A DNA stretch of 36,008 bases from an uncultured Bacteroidota bacterium (GTDB lineage Bacteria; Bacteroidota; Bacteroidia; Chitinophagales; Saprospiraceae): the NCBI GenBank assembly GCA_903925535.1, contig CAIYFY010000422.1, positions 1 to 36,008 on the forward strand, given 5' to 3'. Shown piece after piece: positions 23,412 through 32,570 of this stretch. Below the pieces are notes generated by a model. The model was not told the origin of the DNA and did not search any database. It was given only the letters and a program-made list of their open reading frames with translations. Both the position numbers and the translations under genes were made by a program. The stretch's first letter is position 1. Each line of letters opens with the position of its first letter.

Positions 23412-26051
23412 TCAGATCTTCAGCAGCGCGCGCCGCCACACGCGCCCGCCGGCGCGCGCCTGAAGAAGGTATACACCGGGAGACCAGTGTAATACCCCAA
23501 TATCAAGCTTTCCGTCGGGAGAATATCCGGAAGCCACCAGACGGCCGTCACCTGCGTAAATCCGGATATCCAGTTCTGCGCCTTGCTCACCGGAAATACG
23601 CACCACCTCAGTAGCCGGATTGGGAGAAACCAGGAGCTCGTCCCCGGAAAGCTGAAGCAGACGAGCGTCTGTAGTGACCGTGCGCAGTTCAACGCAGTAA
23701 TCCTCCACTTGTCCGAACTCGAAATTTGAACAGGGCCCGGGGGGCTCAGGGTCCACCTCTGTGTATTTCATGATCACACGCATCCGGGTAACGCCGGCTG
23801 TTGTAAAAAAGGGCGTCTGAATGATTCCCGACAACGTGCCCTGCAGCGAATAGCCGGAGTCGAAGGCCAGTTCTTCAGGCATTTCAAAAACTCCGTTGAA
23901 ATTGTAGTCAATAAAAACCCGGTAATACTCCTTGTAGCCGCCCCCCCAGAACCCCGGAGTAATGGCGAGACTTACAGAAGACAGCGGCTCCAGCACCGGT
24001 ATTGAGTCAGTTTTTCCGGAAAAGTTCTGATACCCTGACCCGCCCTGTGCAGAAATGTGCTCCCAGTTTCCGAGTCTGACCGAGGCAATCCACTCCTCCT
24101 GCGCATCCTGAGCTGATACCGCACAATAACCGGCATCATAACATGCTCCACATCCCCGGGTGACGAACTGAAAATTATCAGAAAGCAGATTCCATCCGTC
24201 CAGACAATAGCCGAATATCCTGATTTCGTACGCTGTACAGGGCAGCAGTCCGTCAATTACCACCATCGGACTGTCTGCGACAGCAACCATCCAACCGTCA
24301 GGTGAGTCTGTTTTTCTGTAAAGGACCCGGTACAGAGAATAGTATTCAGGAGGAGGCCAGGAAAGTACAACCGACGAATTCTGTGCAACACTTGTCAAAT
24401 CCAGGTCTGGTGCAGAACAACAGCCCTCGGTCAGAAAAGATGATGACAGCGACCAGTCGGACCATCCGCCCGAGGGGCAGAATGCCCTCACCTGAAACTC
24501 ATATTCCGTGCAGGACTGCAGCCCGTCCAGCGTCAGCACATGCACTGACATACTGTCTGAATACGTCCAGTTCTCGTTCAGAATACGCCATCTGACCTGA
24601 AATCCGGACGCGCCGGACGAAGCATGCCAGGAAACAAGTGCCTGAAAAATATCTGTGAAGGCATTCAAAACAAACGGCTGCGGGCAATCGGGACATCCTT
24701 TTTCATACGTTGACAAAATATTGCCCAGGCTCAGTTTGCCGCCCGATACCGTTTTACTCTGCAGCGCAGTTGACGAATCAACGGTTGACAAAATCAGTTC
24801 CTTCACTTTTTGTGCAGCAAGGAAGGGATCCGTATCATTGAGTATAGACAGTTCAGGACATTTGGCACTGTGCAACAGTCCGACAGCGCCTGCCACATAC
24901 GGAGCAGCGAAGGAGGAGCCCGACTGGGCAGCATAACCCTGGGAAGTGAGTGACAGCACACCCTCGCCGTACGTGGCAAGGTCAACCGTATTCAAGCCCC
25001 ACGACGAAGTAGCTGCCAGCATTCCGGTGCCCGTCAGTGAAGTAACCGATACAAGCGAGGCCGACGGACAAGTTGCCGGCAGATCCCCGGCCAGATCAAT
25101 ATCAACGGGATTATTGGCAGTAGCGGCCACCGTCAGGATTCCTTCTGCACCCAGCCAGTCAATCATCTCGCACCAGAGCGGTGCGTCGGACGGGAAGCCA
25201 TAATCCAGTCCCCAGGATGTATTGACTGCCACCACAAAAGCGCCCCGCTGGCCACCAGTTTCATTATACAGTTTCCGGTTTGTCCGTATATACTCGCAGG
25301 CAGACAAAATGCCTGCGATCGTATTGCCTCCTGCTACGAGCATCATTTTGACATGCCAGTTCACCCCGGTCATGCCTTTGGAATTGTTACCCGCTGCACC
25401 GATAATTCCTGCCACCCCGTTGCCGTGCTGCGTTGCCGTTCCTGCAACATCATCATTTTGAGAAACAACATTCCAGCCGCGGCAGTCATCCACATATCCA
25501 TTCCCGTCATTATCAAGTCCATCGCCTGGTATTTCAGCCGGATTTTTCCAGTGGTTTGGCTCCATATCGGGGTGATACGCGTTGAAACCCGCATCAATCA
25601 CTGCCACTACCACCGTATCACCGGCGGGAGTGAGTCCGCCAGTAGTATAATTCCATGCCTCCGGTGCATCCATATCATTTTCCGGCGCATTGAGATTGAG
25701 CAGCGGCCACTGCGAGGGGAAAAGCGGATCATCAGGAACCACCATTCCTCGCAGAACCAGTTGTTTATTCTCCTGAAAAACCAGCACCTCGGGCAGCGAT
25801 CGCAGCCAGACAGCTCCACCCTCACCTGCTTTACTCGTACAAACTCTCCAGATATTCAGCGATTCGGATACCGGTGAAAAACTCCAGTCAGACCGGCTTC
25901 CCGGCATTGACGCGTGTTTAAACAGATCATCCGGGGTACGCTTCCCTGACAACTTCACCAGCCAGTCGCCTGTATTCTGTGCCTGCAGCATACAGCTGAA
26001 CAGTAGAAGCAGGAAAACGCCCGACACCGACATGTGATAACATTTTTTCAT
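23412..26051 (-). CDS. Secreted subtilisin-like (S8) protease with fibronectin III, GEVED and T9SS sorting domains
   Basis: The product has 879 residues from ATG 26051 (MKKCYHMSVSGVFLLLLFS), with a signal peptide ending near LQAQ; ATGs at 26060 and 26075 are alternatives. The S8 triad is readable: Asp153 in VVAVIDAGFNAYHPDM, His209 in TQHGNGVAGI and Ser380 in SGSSFAAPYVAGA. Oxyanion Asn is in VAATANN. Two fibronectin-III-like domains follow (about 460-640, with CTEYEFQVRAFCPSG and CTAYEIRIFGYCLDG). Then come a GEVED-type domain (DYNFNGVFEMPEE...FGQVEDYCVEL) and a T9SS type A C-terminal domain (LLVSPNPATEVVRISG). It should be an extracellular or cell-surface protease. Its stop lies 2 nt from the convergent trpB2 stop. 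Confidence 0.92.
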   Translation of the reverse strand: MKKCYHMSVSGVFLLLLFSCMLQAQNTGDWLVKLSGKRTPDDLFKHASMPGSRSDWSFSPVSESLNIWRVCTSKAGEGGAVWLRSLPEVLVFQENKQLVLRGMVVPDDPLFPSQWPLLNLNAPENDMDAPEAWNYTTGGLTPAGDTVVVAVIDAGFNAYHPDMEPNHWKNPAEIPGDGLDNDGNGYVDDCRGWNVVSQNDDVAGTATQHGNGVAGIIGAAGNNSKGMTGVNWHVKMMLVAGGNTIAGILSACEYIRTNRKLYNETGGQRGAFVVAVNTSWGLDYGFPSDAPLWCEMIDWLGAEGILTVAATANNPVDIDLAGDLPATCPSASLVSVTSLTGTGMLAATSSWGLNTVDLATYGEGVLSLTSQGYAAQSGSSFAAPYVAGAVGLLHSAKCPELSILNDTDPFLAAQKVKELILSTVDSSTALQSKTVSGGKLSLGNILSTYEKGCPDCPQPFVLNAFTDIFQALVSWHASSGASGFQVRWRILNENWTYSDSMSVHVLTLDGLQSCTEYEFQVRAFCPSGGWSDWSLSSSFLTEGCCSAPDLDLTSVAQNSSVVLSWPPPEYYSLYRVLYRKTDSPDGWMVAVADSPMVVIDGLLPCTAYEIRIFGYCLDGWNLLSDNFQFVTRGCGACYDAGYCAVSAQDAQEEWIASVRLGNWEHISAQGGSGYQNFSGKTDSIPVLEPLSSVSLAITPGFWGGGYKEYYRVFIDYNFNGVFEMPEELAFDSGYSLQGTLSGIIQTPFFTTAGVTRMRVIMKYTEVDPEPPGPCSNFEFGQVEDYCVELRTVTTDARLLQLSGDELLVSPNPATEVVRISGEQGAELDIRIYAGDGRLVASGYSPDGKLDIGVLHWSPGVYLLQARAGGRVWRRALLKI

Positions 26052-26273
26052 GGAAAGCATCCAATTCGGATGCAAAAGTGCGCGTTTAATACTTTATTTG
26101 CCCGACCAACAGTCAAGAGTGTATATTTTTTCCAAAATATTACGGAGGAGTATTATCTTGTGATTGGAACGGGTATTCAACGATGCCCAAATTTTTTTAA
26201 GAATTTAATCCAAAATCCTCGCCAATTTGAAACAAAACATTGTTTAATCGGATTTTTTCCAAACAAGTAATAA

Positions 26274-29200
26274 ATGATCACTACCCGTCGAGATTCTGCG
26301 AGTGTTCGCAAGCCGTTCTTGCATCTAATCCTGCTTCTTGTTTTTCTTGCGGCAAACGCGCGATCCTATGCTCAGGGATGCAGCTGTACCAACTGTCCGC
26401 AGTTCATGCCCGATAACTTTGTCGGCGGTTTTCTGATTAATGTGATGGGTGCCACTAACAATACACTTGGCCAGAATGGTCAGGGGGTATGTGGTGTCAA
26501 CATGAGTTTTGACCACGAATATCTCGGAGATCTGAGTATTGTGCTTACCTCGCCGGGGGGACAGTCTGTAACGCTGGTTGGCCCCATCGGCCTGTTCGGC
26601 TCTACGGATTTCACCACCTGGAATATCGGTTTTGTGCCTTGTGGTGATACCCCCACCCCTGATCCGGGTTTCTCAAACCAATGGAACAACAACCAGCCCT
26701 GGGGCACTTTCGGGAACTACACAGGCACTTACTACCCCGCTACCGGGTGCCTAGAGAACTTCAACTCAGGTCCGGTAAACGGTACCTGGACGCTCACTGT
26801 AACTGACGGGCAGGGCAACGATGTGGGTAACTTCCTGAACTACGAAATCATTTTCTGCGACCCCGACGGTATCCTGTGTATTTCCTGTGATGCTGATGCC
26901 GGTGAGCTTACCCAGAACGATGTGACTGCCTGCGAGGGCTCGGGCGACCTGGTACTTGATCTGCCACCGAACTATCCGCCTCCGACGGATGCACCACCGG
27001 CAGCAGATTATGGCTATACCTATGTTATTGGCGGCGCAGGCGGTGTTATACAGTCGTATGATGCAACTCCCGACCTGACTGGTCTGCCTCCCGGCAACTA
27101 CACGGTATGTGGATTTTCATACTTGTTGCTGCAAGAGAACAATATACCTGCACCGAATGGCAGCCTGACTGTTGCCCAGCTCAACACACAACTCGAATCC
27201 AGTCAGCCCCCCCTGTGCGGCGACCTGTCGGGAAACTGTGTGAATGTAACCATTCTGGAACTTCCGCCCGATGAGGAGGAGTTCGCCACTATCTGCAACC
27301 CTGAATGTTACGAGTTCCACAACCAGTTCTATTGTAACTCCGGCACGTATGTCAGAAATCTGCAAACCGACGATGGTTGTCCGTATGTTGCAACGCTGTA
27401 TCTGACCGTCATACCGCCTATTATCAGAAATGTCAACGAGTCAATCTGCGATGGCAGCTGCGCCACTTTGCCCGGATTTGAAGACTTCTGCGATCCGGGA
27501 GCATATCAGGTAGTGTTTACTTCCGAGGTTTCCGGCTGCGACAGTATTGTGAATCTGAATCTGATTGTTCTCAACCCGGTCGCCAATATTGATCCTCCGG
27601 CGCCGCTCACTTGCAGCCAGACGACAACACTGCTCTCGGGTTCAGGCTCGAGCATTGGCGGCGGCGTGACATACCAGTGGACAACCACCGGCGGGCACTT
27701 TGTAAGCGGAACCAGTTCCATAAATGCGGTAGTGGACGAACCCGGTGTATATCAGCTCAAAGTTTGCAGAACATCGGGTGGAATCTCGTGCTGCGATTCT
27801 ACCGAGATGACCGTTATCTCCCAACAACAAATACCTGCGCCGCCCAATGCTGTCGCCGGTTCTTCAGTAATTTGCCCGGGAGATACAGCTTCCTACACTG
27901 CTACAACCTCTGCCGGAGCTACTGGCTATTCATGGAGTGTGCCGGCAGGGGCTACCATCATTTCAGGACAGAATACGCAGAGCATCGAAGTGGTGTGGTC
28001 AGGCATTTCAGGAGGGAATGTATGCGCATCAGCCGTAAACCTTTGCGGAATCAGCAATCCGACCTGCCTGCCGGTTACTGTAGCACTGAGCGGTGCTCCT
28101 TCCACACCATCGGGTGACTCCATTGTGTGTGCCGGAGCCGTTAAAGTATATTCAGTCAGTCCGGTACCCGGAGCCACTGACTATACCTGGTCTGTTACCG
28201 GCGGGACTATTACTTCCGGACAGGGTACAATATCTGTGATTGTAAGCTGGTCGAATACCAGCGGAACCATCTGCGTAAGTGCCTCCACGCTGTGTGGTGT
28301 CAGCCAGAATATCTGCAAACAGGTCACTGTAAACAATATACCGGCATCACCCGTGCCTGCGGGCGCGCCAAGCGCATGCCCCGGAGGGACCTATACCTAC
28401 ATTTCCGGCGCCGTTCCGGGAGCTGCCAGCTACAACTGGACGGTAACAGGCGGAACAGTATCAGGTGGCCAGGGCTCCACCAACGCGCAGATTGACTGGG
28501 CTGGCAATGCTACATCGGGAACTGTTTGTGTGAATGCAGCCAACACCTGTGGAACAAGCGCCGACAGCTGCCTGCTGGTCAGCCTGAGTACACCCGCAGC
28601 CGGACCAATTAACAGTGTCTGCGACGGTACCGGACAATTCTACACTGTTACATTTCCGGTTTCCGGCGGTACAGCCCCCTATTCAGTTCAGGGTGGCACC
28701 GTGGTGAGCGGCATTTGTACCTCCGCTCCCATTCCGAGCGGACAACCTTACACATTCGTTATTACAGATGCCAACGGATGTGTTTCCCCTGCTATTTCAG
28801 GCTCTTTCAACTGCAACTGTACCACTGATGCCGGAAGTATGAGCCTCAGCCCGCTGTCAGCCTGCACAGACCAGTCTGTTACCGCCACACATCTGGGCGG
28901 ACAAAATACCGATGGCAACGATGTGAGCGCCTATTTCCTGCATACCAGCGCAGGTGCTTCTCTTGGTACGGTTTATGGCCAAAATACCAGCGGAACCTTC
29001 AGCTTTTTACCGGGCATGACGCCGGAAGTCACTTACTATATTTCCTTTGTAGTGGGCGATAACAACAACGGTATACCCAGCCTGCAGGACCCCTGCCTCT
29101 CAGTCGCACAGGGACAGCCGGTCGTTTTCCATGCTTATCCGCAAGCCAATGCGGGTGCTGATACCGACACCTGCGGACTCAGCATTCAGCTGGAAGCACA

Positions 29201-32200
29201 GGCAGGTACAGGAACGGGTATCTGGACAGTGGTTACCACACCTCCGGGCGGAACTATCAATTTTATTTCCGATCAAAATCCGGGTAGTGGAGCGGCTGCA
29301 GCATCCTTCGGCGAATATTCACTGGCATGGACACTCGACAACAGCGGCTGCAGGGATGCAGATACTGTCGTAGTCGACTTTAATGACAATCCGGTGCTGG
29401 CCAATGCCGTATATGACTGTGATGCCAGCAACGAAAACTACTCTGTCACCTTCACTGCGGGGGGTGGAACACCCGGCTATCAGGTAACCGGCAGCGTACC
29501 TGCAACAGGCTCGGGAAATACCTTCACCTCAGGTTTCATTCCAAATGGAATTGCCTATTCCTATACGGCCACTGACGCGGCCGGATGTATTTCACAGCCA
29601 TTTAACGGCGCCTTCAGTTGCGACTGTGCCACAGATGCCGGCTCCATGGATATAGCCACCCTGTCTGCCTGCGAAGGCGGGACAATATCAGCGCTCCACC
29701 TGGGCGGCGAGACGCTCGATGGCAATGATATTGCGGCTTACTACCTGCACTCCGGTGCAGGTAACTCACTGGGTACGGTGTTCGCCACCAACACAACCGG
29801 GGTATTCGGATTCCAGAGCGGCATGACCTACGGCGTTACCTATTATGTATCTTATGTGGTGGGCAATGACCTGAACGGACTACCCGACCCGGACGACTTC
29901 TGTCGGGCAGTATCTCCCGGACAACCCGTAATTTTCTACCAGGATCCGGTGGCCAATGCAGGAGCCGATGTCAACATCTGCGGCAATACAATCAGTCTGG
30001 CAGCAACTCCGGCAAGCGGAGGCAGTGGTATCTGGACAGTAGTCTCGGGGAATGCCAGCGATCTGAGTGTTACATCTCCTGCCGACCCGGTTTCCCAGGT
30101 GAGCGCTTCTGTCTACGGAGCCTACACACTGCAATGGACAGTCACCCGCAATGGCTGCTCAGACTCCGATCAGGTCGTTGTACAGTTCAATGATGCGCCC
30201 GTGGTGGCAGGCCTCGCGCGCACCTGCGATACCAATAACGAGAACTACACTGTGAGCTTCTCGCTGTCTGGCGGCACACCACCCTACACTGTAAACGGAG
30301 TGGCTGTGACCGGCACATCCTTCACCTCATCGCCGGTCATCAGCGGCGACCCGTACAGCTTCGTGGTGTCTGATGCCAGCGGCTGTCAGCTTCCTGCGGT
30401 AAATGGCGTATTTGCCTGTGCCTGCTCCACAGATGCAGGCACCATGCAGTCAACAACCATTACAGTCTGCCAGGGCAGTTCCATCACAGCAGTGTCGAAT
30501 AACGACAAGACACTCGATGGGAATGATGTATATGGATATGTGTTGCACAGTGGATCCGGTTCATCACTTGGACAAATATTTGCACAGAATACGACCGGAA
30601 CTTTCACCTTTCAGACTGGTATGAGCTACGGACAGACCTATTTTGTGTCGGCCGTGGCAGGTAATTCGCTGAATGGCTTCCCGAATCCGCAAGATCCGTG
30701 CTTTTCCGTGGCTGCTGGTCAGCCCGTGGTCTGGCTGGCCAATCCGGCGCCGATAGCGGGAGCGGATATAGCTGTCTGCGGAACAACCGCCACGCTCAGC
30801 GCCACTGCATCCTCCTTTGCGGGTACATGGACACAGTCAGCCGGTCCCGGAATCAGCACCATAGCCAGCACAACCGCTGCAAACAGCGCTGTTTCGGCGT
30901 CTCAGACAGGTGTTTACACATACCGCTGGACCGAAACCAACGGCAGTTGTACGGCTTTTGACGAGGTAAAAGTGACCTTTAACTCCATCCCTGCCGCAAC
31001 CGGTGCGAGCGAGGTATGCGACGGCACAAATACCTCCTACACACTTTCCTTCACCGTACTGGGCGGCACTCCACCCTATCAGGCACAGGGAGTTACAGGT
31101 CTGTTTACCGGCAGCAACTTCAGTTCGTCGCTTATCACGAGCGGTTCTTCCTACACTTTCACGGTGATTGATGCCAACGGATGCGTTTCCGCACCTGTTA
31201 CAGGCTCGGAAACCTGTGAATGCACCACCGCGGCGGGAACAATGGTTACCAGTCCACTGGTATTCTGCGCTACAGAGCCGGCCGTGGCAATATGGAACAA
31301 CGACGGCAACAAGGATGCCAATGATATCATCCGGTTTATTCTCCACAGCGATCCGGGAACCGGACTGGGCACTGTTTACGCCACCAATTCCGTACCTGTA
31401 TTCAGTTTCACTGCCGGATTGCAGACAGGCGTGATCTACTATATATCAGCTATTGCAGGCAACAACAGCGGTGGAAACGTGAGCACCTCGGATCCTTGTC
31501 TGAGCATCGCCATCGGAACACCTGTCAGCTGGGAAGCCCTCCCGAATGCGGATGCCGGGATAGATCACACCATAGATTGTATCATCAACTCGGCCGTACT
31601 GGGCGGTCCGGGCACCTCACCCGGACAATACCTCTGGACGCTGAATGGAAACAATGCAGGCAACACCAGTCAGATTACCGTACAACAGGGCGGTGTTTAT
31701 ACATTGCAGGTAAGTACTCCTGCCGGCTGTACCGATACCGATGATGCGGCTGTGATTCAGAACGATGCCCCGCCGGTTATTCACGGAATCACGCTGGTCA
31801 GTCCCAGATGCTTCGGCGAATGTAACGGCAGTATTACCATTGACTCGGTAAGTGCCTCTACACCCGTGCTGTATTCACTCGACGGGGTTGAATACCAGCA
31901 AAGTCCGGTTTTTGACCGCCTGAAAGCAGGAACCTACACTATCACCGTCCTCGATGAAAATGGGTGTGAAACAATCACCTCGGTGCTGAATCTGGCTACC
32001 CCCGGGCAGCTTGATGTCAGTTTCCCGACCGATCTGACCGTTGAGCTGAGCGACACCGTTCTGCTGACTGCTGAGTGCACCCTGCCACTGGAAGCCCTCG
32101 ATACCATTATCTGGTCGCCACTGCTCGACTCATCAGAAACACGCGATCCGCTCACACAGCAATTCGTACCTTTGCAGTCACTGCGCTTCTTCATCACGGT

Positions 32201-32549
32201 GAAAGACACCAACGGATGCGTGTCATCCGATGTAGTGGACGTAAAAGTTGCCAAGCCACGCAATATATACGTCCCCAACGTGTTCAACCCGACAACCGGA
32301 CAGGATCCGGTGCTGTATATCTTTGGAGGCAGGGATGTAGCTGAAATTGAGACATTCCAGATATTTGATCGCTGGGGAACACTGATGTTTGAACAGCAGA
32401 ACTTCCAGCCCAACGACGAAAGACATGGCTGGGACGGCAAATTCAGGGGTAGTTTCCTCGATCCGGCAGTCTTTGTCTATCAGGCAAGAGTGCGGTTTAT
32501 TGACGGGGTGGAAATACTCTTTGAAGGAGATATCACCATTGTCAGGTAG
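26274..32549 (+). CDS. Giant T9SS type B surface protein with P-domain-like N terminus and tandem repeats
   Basis: This 2091-residue protein has a signal peptide (cut near SYAQ34). A proprotein-convertase P-domain-like module follows at about 40-200 (DLSIVLTSPGGQSVTLVG...NGTWTLTVTDGQGNDVG). Three PKD/Ig-like repeats of about 85 residues span about 521-780 (ATxYxWSVxGGT...CVxAxxxCGxS). Four copies of a ~265-residue module begin near residues 782, 1048, 1317 and 1581; the last copy is shortened. A gliding-motility-associated (CHU_C) T9SS type B domain covers about 1995-2091 (YVPNVFNPTTGQDP; FDRWGTLMFEQQNF). Cys pairs are frequent. No catalytic domain is recognised; an adhesin or surface-layer role is likely. 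The symporter gene starts 21 nt downstream on the same strand. Confidence 0.9.
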   Translation: MITTRRDSASVRKPFLHLILLLVFLAANARSYAQGCSCTNCPQFMPDNFVGGFLINVMGATNNTLGQNGQGVCGVNMSFDHEYLGDLSIVLTSPGGQSVTLVGPIGLFGSTDFTTWNIGFVPCGDTPTPDPGFSNQWNNNQPWGTFGNYTGTYYPATGCLENFNSGPVNGTWTLTVTDGQGNDVGNFLNYEIIFCDPDGILCISCDADAGELTQNDVTACEGSGDLVLDLPPNYPPPTDAPPAADYGYTYVIGGAGGVIQSYDATPDLTGLPPGNYTVCGFSYLLLQENNIPAPNGSLTVAQLNTQLESSQPPLCGDLSGNCVNVTILELPPDEEEFATICNPECYEFHNQFYCNSGTYVRNLQTDDGCPYVATLYLTVIPPIIRNVNESICDGSCATLPGFEDFCDPGAYQVVFTSEVSGCDSIVNLNLIVLNPVANIDPPAPLTCSQTTTLLSGSGSSIGGGVTYQWTTTGGHFVSGTSSINAVVDEPGVYQLKVCRTSGGISCCDSTEMTVISQQQIPAPPNAVAGSSVICPGDTASYTATTSAGATGYSWSVPAGATIISGQNTQSIEVVWSGISGGNVCASAVNLCGISNPTCLPVTVALSGAPSTPSGDSIVCAGAVKVYSVSPVPGATDYTWSVTGGTITSGQGTISVIVSWSNTSGTICVSASTLCGVSQNICKQVTVNNIPASPVPAGAPSACPGGTYTYISGAVPGAASYNWTVTGGTVSGGQGSTNAQIDWAGNATSGTVCVNAANTCGTSADSCLLVSLSTPAAGPINSVCDGTGQFYTVTFPVSGGTAPYSVQGGTVVSGICTSAPIPSGQPYTFVITDANGCVSPAISGSFNCNCTTDAGSMSLSPLSACTDQSVTATHLGGQNTDGNDVSAYFLHTSAGASLGTVYGQNTSGTFSFLPGMTPEVTYYISFVVGDNNNGIPSLQDPCLSVAQGQPVVFHAYPQANAGADTDTCGLSIQLEAQAGTGTGIWTVVTTPPGGTINFISDQNPGSGAAAASFGEYSLAWTLDNSGCRDADTVVVDFNDNPVLANAVYDCDASNENYSVTFTAGGGTPGYQVTGSVPATGSGNTFTSGFIPNGIAYSYTATDAAGCISQPFNGAFSCDCATDAGSMDIATLSACEGGTISALHLGGETLDGNDIAAYYLHSGAGNSLGTVFATNTTGVFGFQSGMTYGVTYYVSYVVGNDLNGLPDPDDFCRAVSPGQPVIFYQDPVANAGADVNICGNTISLAATPASGGSGIWTVVSGNASDLSVTSPADPVSQVSASVYGAYTLQWTVTRNGCSDSDQVVVQFNDAPVVAGLARTCDTNNENYTVSFSLSGGTPPYTVNGVAVTGTSFTSSPVISGDPYSFVVSDASGCQLPAVNGVFACACSTDAGTMQSTTITVCQGSSITAVSNNDKTLDGNDVYGYVLHSGSGSSLGQIFAQNTTGTFTFQTGMSYGQTYFVSAVAGNSLNGFPNPQDPCFSVAAGQPVVWLANPAPIAGADIAVCGTTATLSATASSFAGTWTQSAGPGISTIASTTAANSAVSASQTGVYTYRWTETNGSCTAFDEVKVTFNSIPAATGASEVCDGTNTSYTLSFTVLGGTPPYQAQGVTGLFTGSNFSSSLITSGSSYTFTVIDANGCVSAPVTGSETCECTTAAGTMVTSPLVFCATEPAVAIWNNDGNKDANDIIRFILHSDPGTGLGTVYATNSVPVFSFTAGLQTGVIYYISAIAGNNSGGNVSTSDPCLSIAIGTPVSWEALPNADAGIDHTIDCIINSAVLGGPGTSPGQYLWTLNGNNAGNTSQITVQQGGVYTLQVSTPAGCTDTDDAAVIQNDAPPVIHGITLVSPRCFGECNGSITIDSVSASTPVLYSLDGVEYQQSPVFDRLKAGTYTITVLDENGCETITSVLNLATPGQLDVSFPTDLTVELSDTVLLTAECTLPLEALDTIIWSPLLDSSETRDPLTQQFVPLQSLRFFITVKDTNGCVSSDVVDVKVAKPRNIYVPNVFNPTTGQDPVLYIFGGRDVAEIETFQIFDRWGTLMFEQQNFQPNDERHGWDGKFRGSFLDPAVFVYQARVRFIDGVEILFEGDITIVR
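28618..31560 (+). repeat. Four tandem ~265-residue coding repeats
   Basis: Repeat units start near 28618, 29415, 30222 and 31015, a spacing of about 800 nt. Each begins with a Cys-Asp block (CDGTGQFYTVTF; CDASNENYSVTF; CDTNNENYTVSF; CDGTNTSYTLSF). Next comes a C-x-C-(T/S)-T-(D/A)-A-G-(S/T)-M block, a DGNDV..Y.LH segment and a VTYYISxVxGN segment. The unit ends with NAGAD...CG and GIWTVV. Unit four lacks the last third. Units have diverged at DNA level, so this is an old duplication. Confidence 0.85.
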
Positions 32550-32570
32550 TGATTTTTAATACACAGAAAC

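Noticed and set aside
23420..23465. Very GC-rich alternating GCGCGC stretch at the protease 3' end, considered as a Z-DNA or terminator site
   Set aside because: It is explained by Ala/Arg/Gly codons of the T9SS sorting domain (ARAGGRVWRRA), and no T run follows in either direction.
31015..31560. Recent recombination or collapse among the four tandem modules
   Set aside because: The units have clearly diverged by eye at both DNA and protein level, so there is no sign of a recent duplication or assembly artefact.
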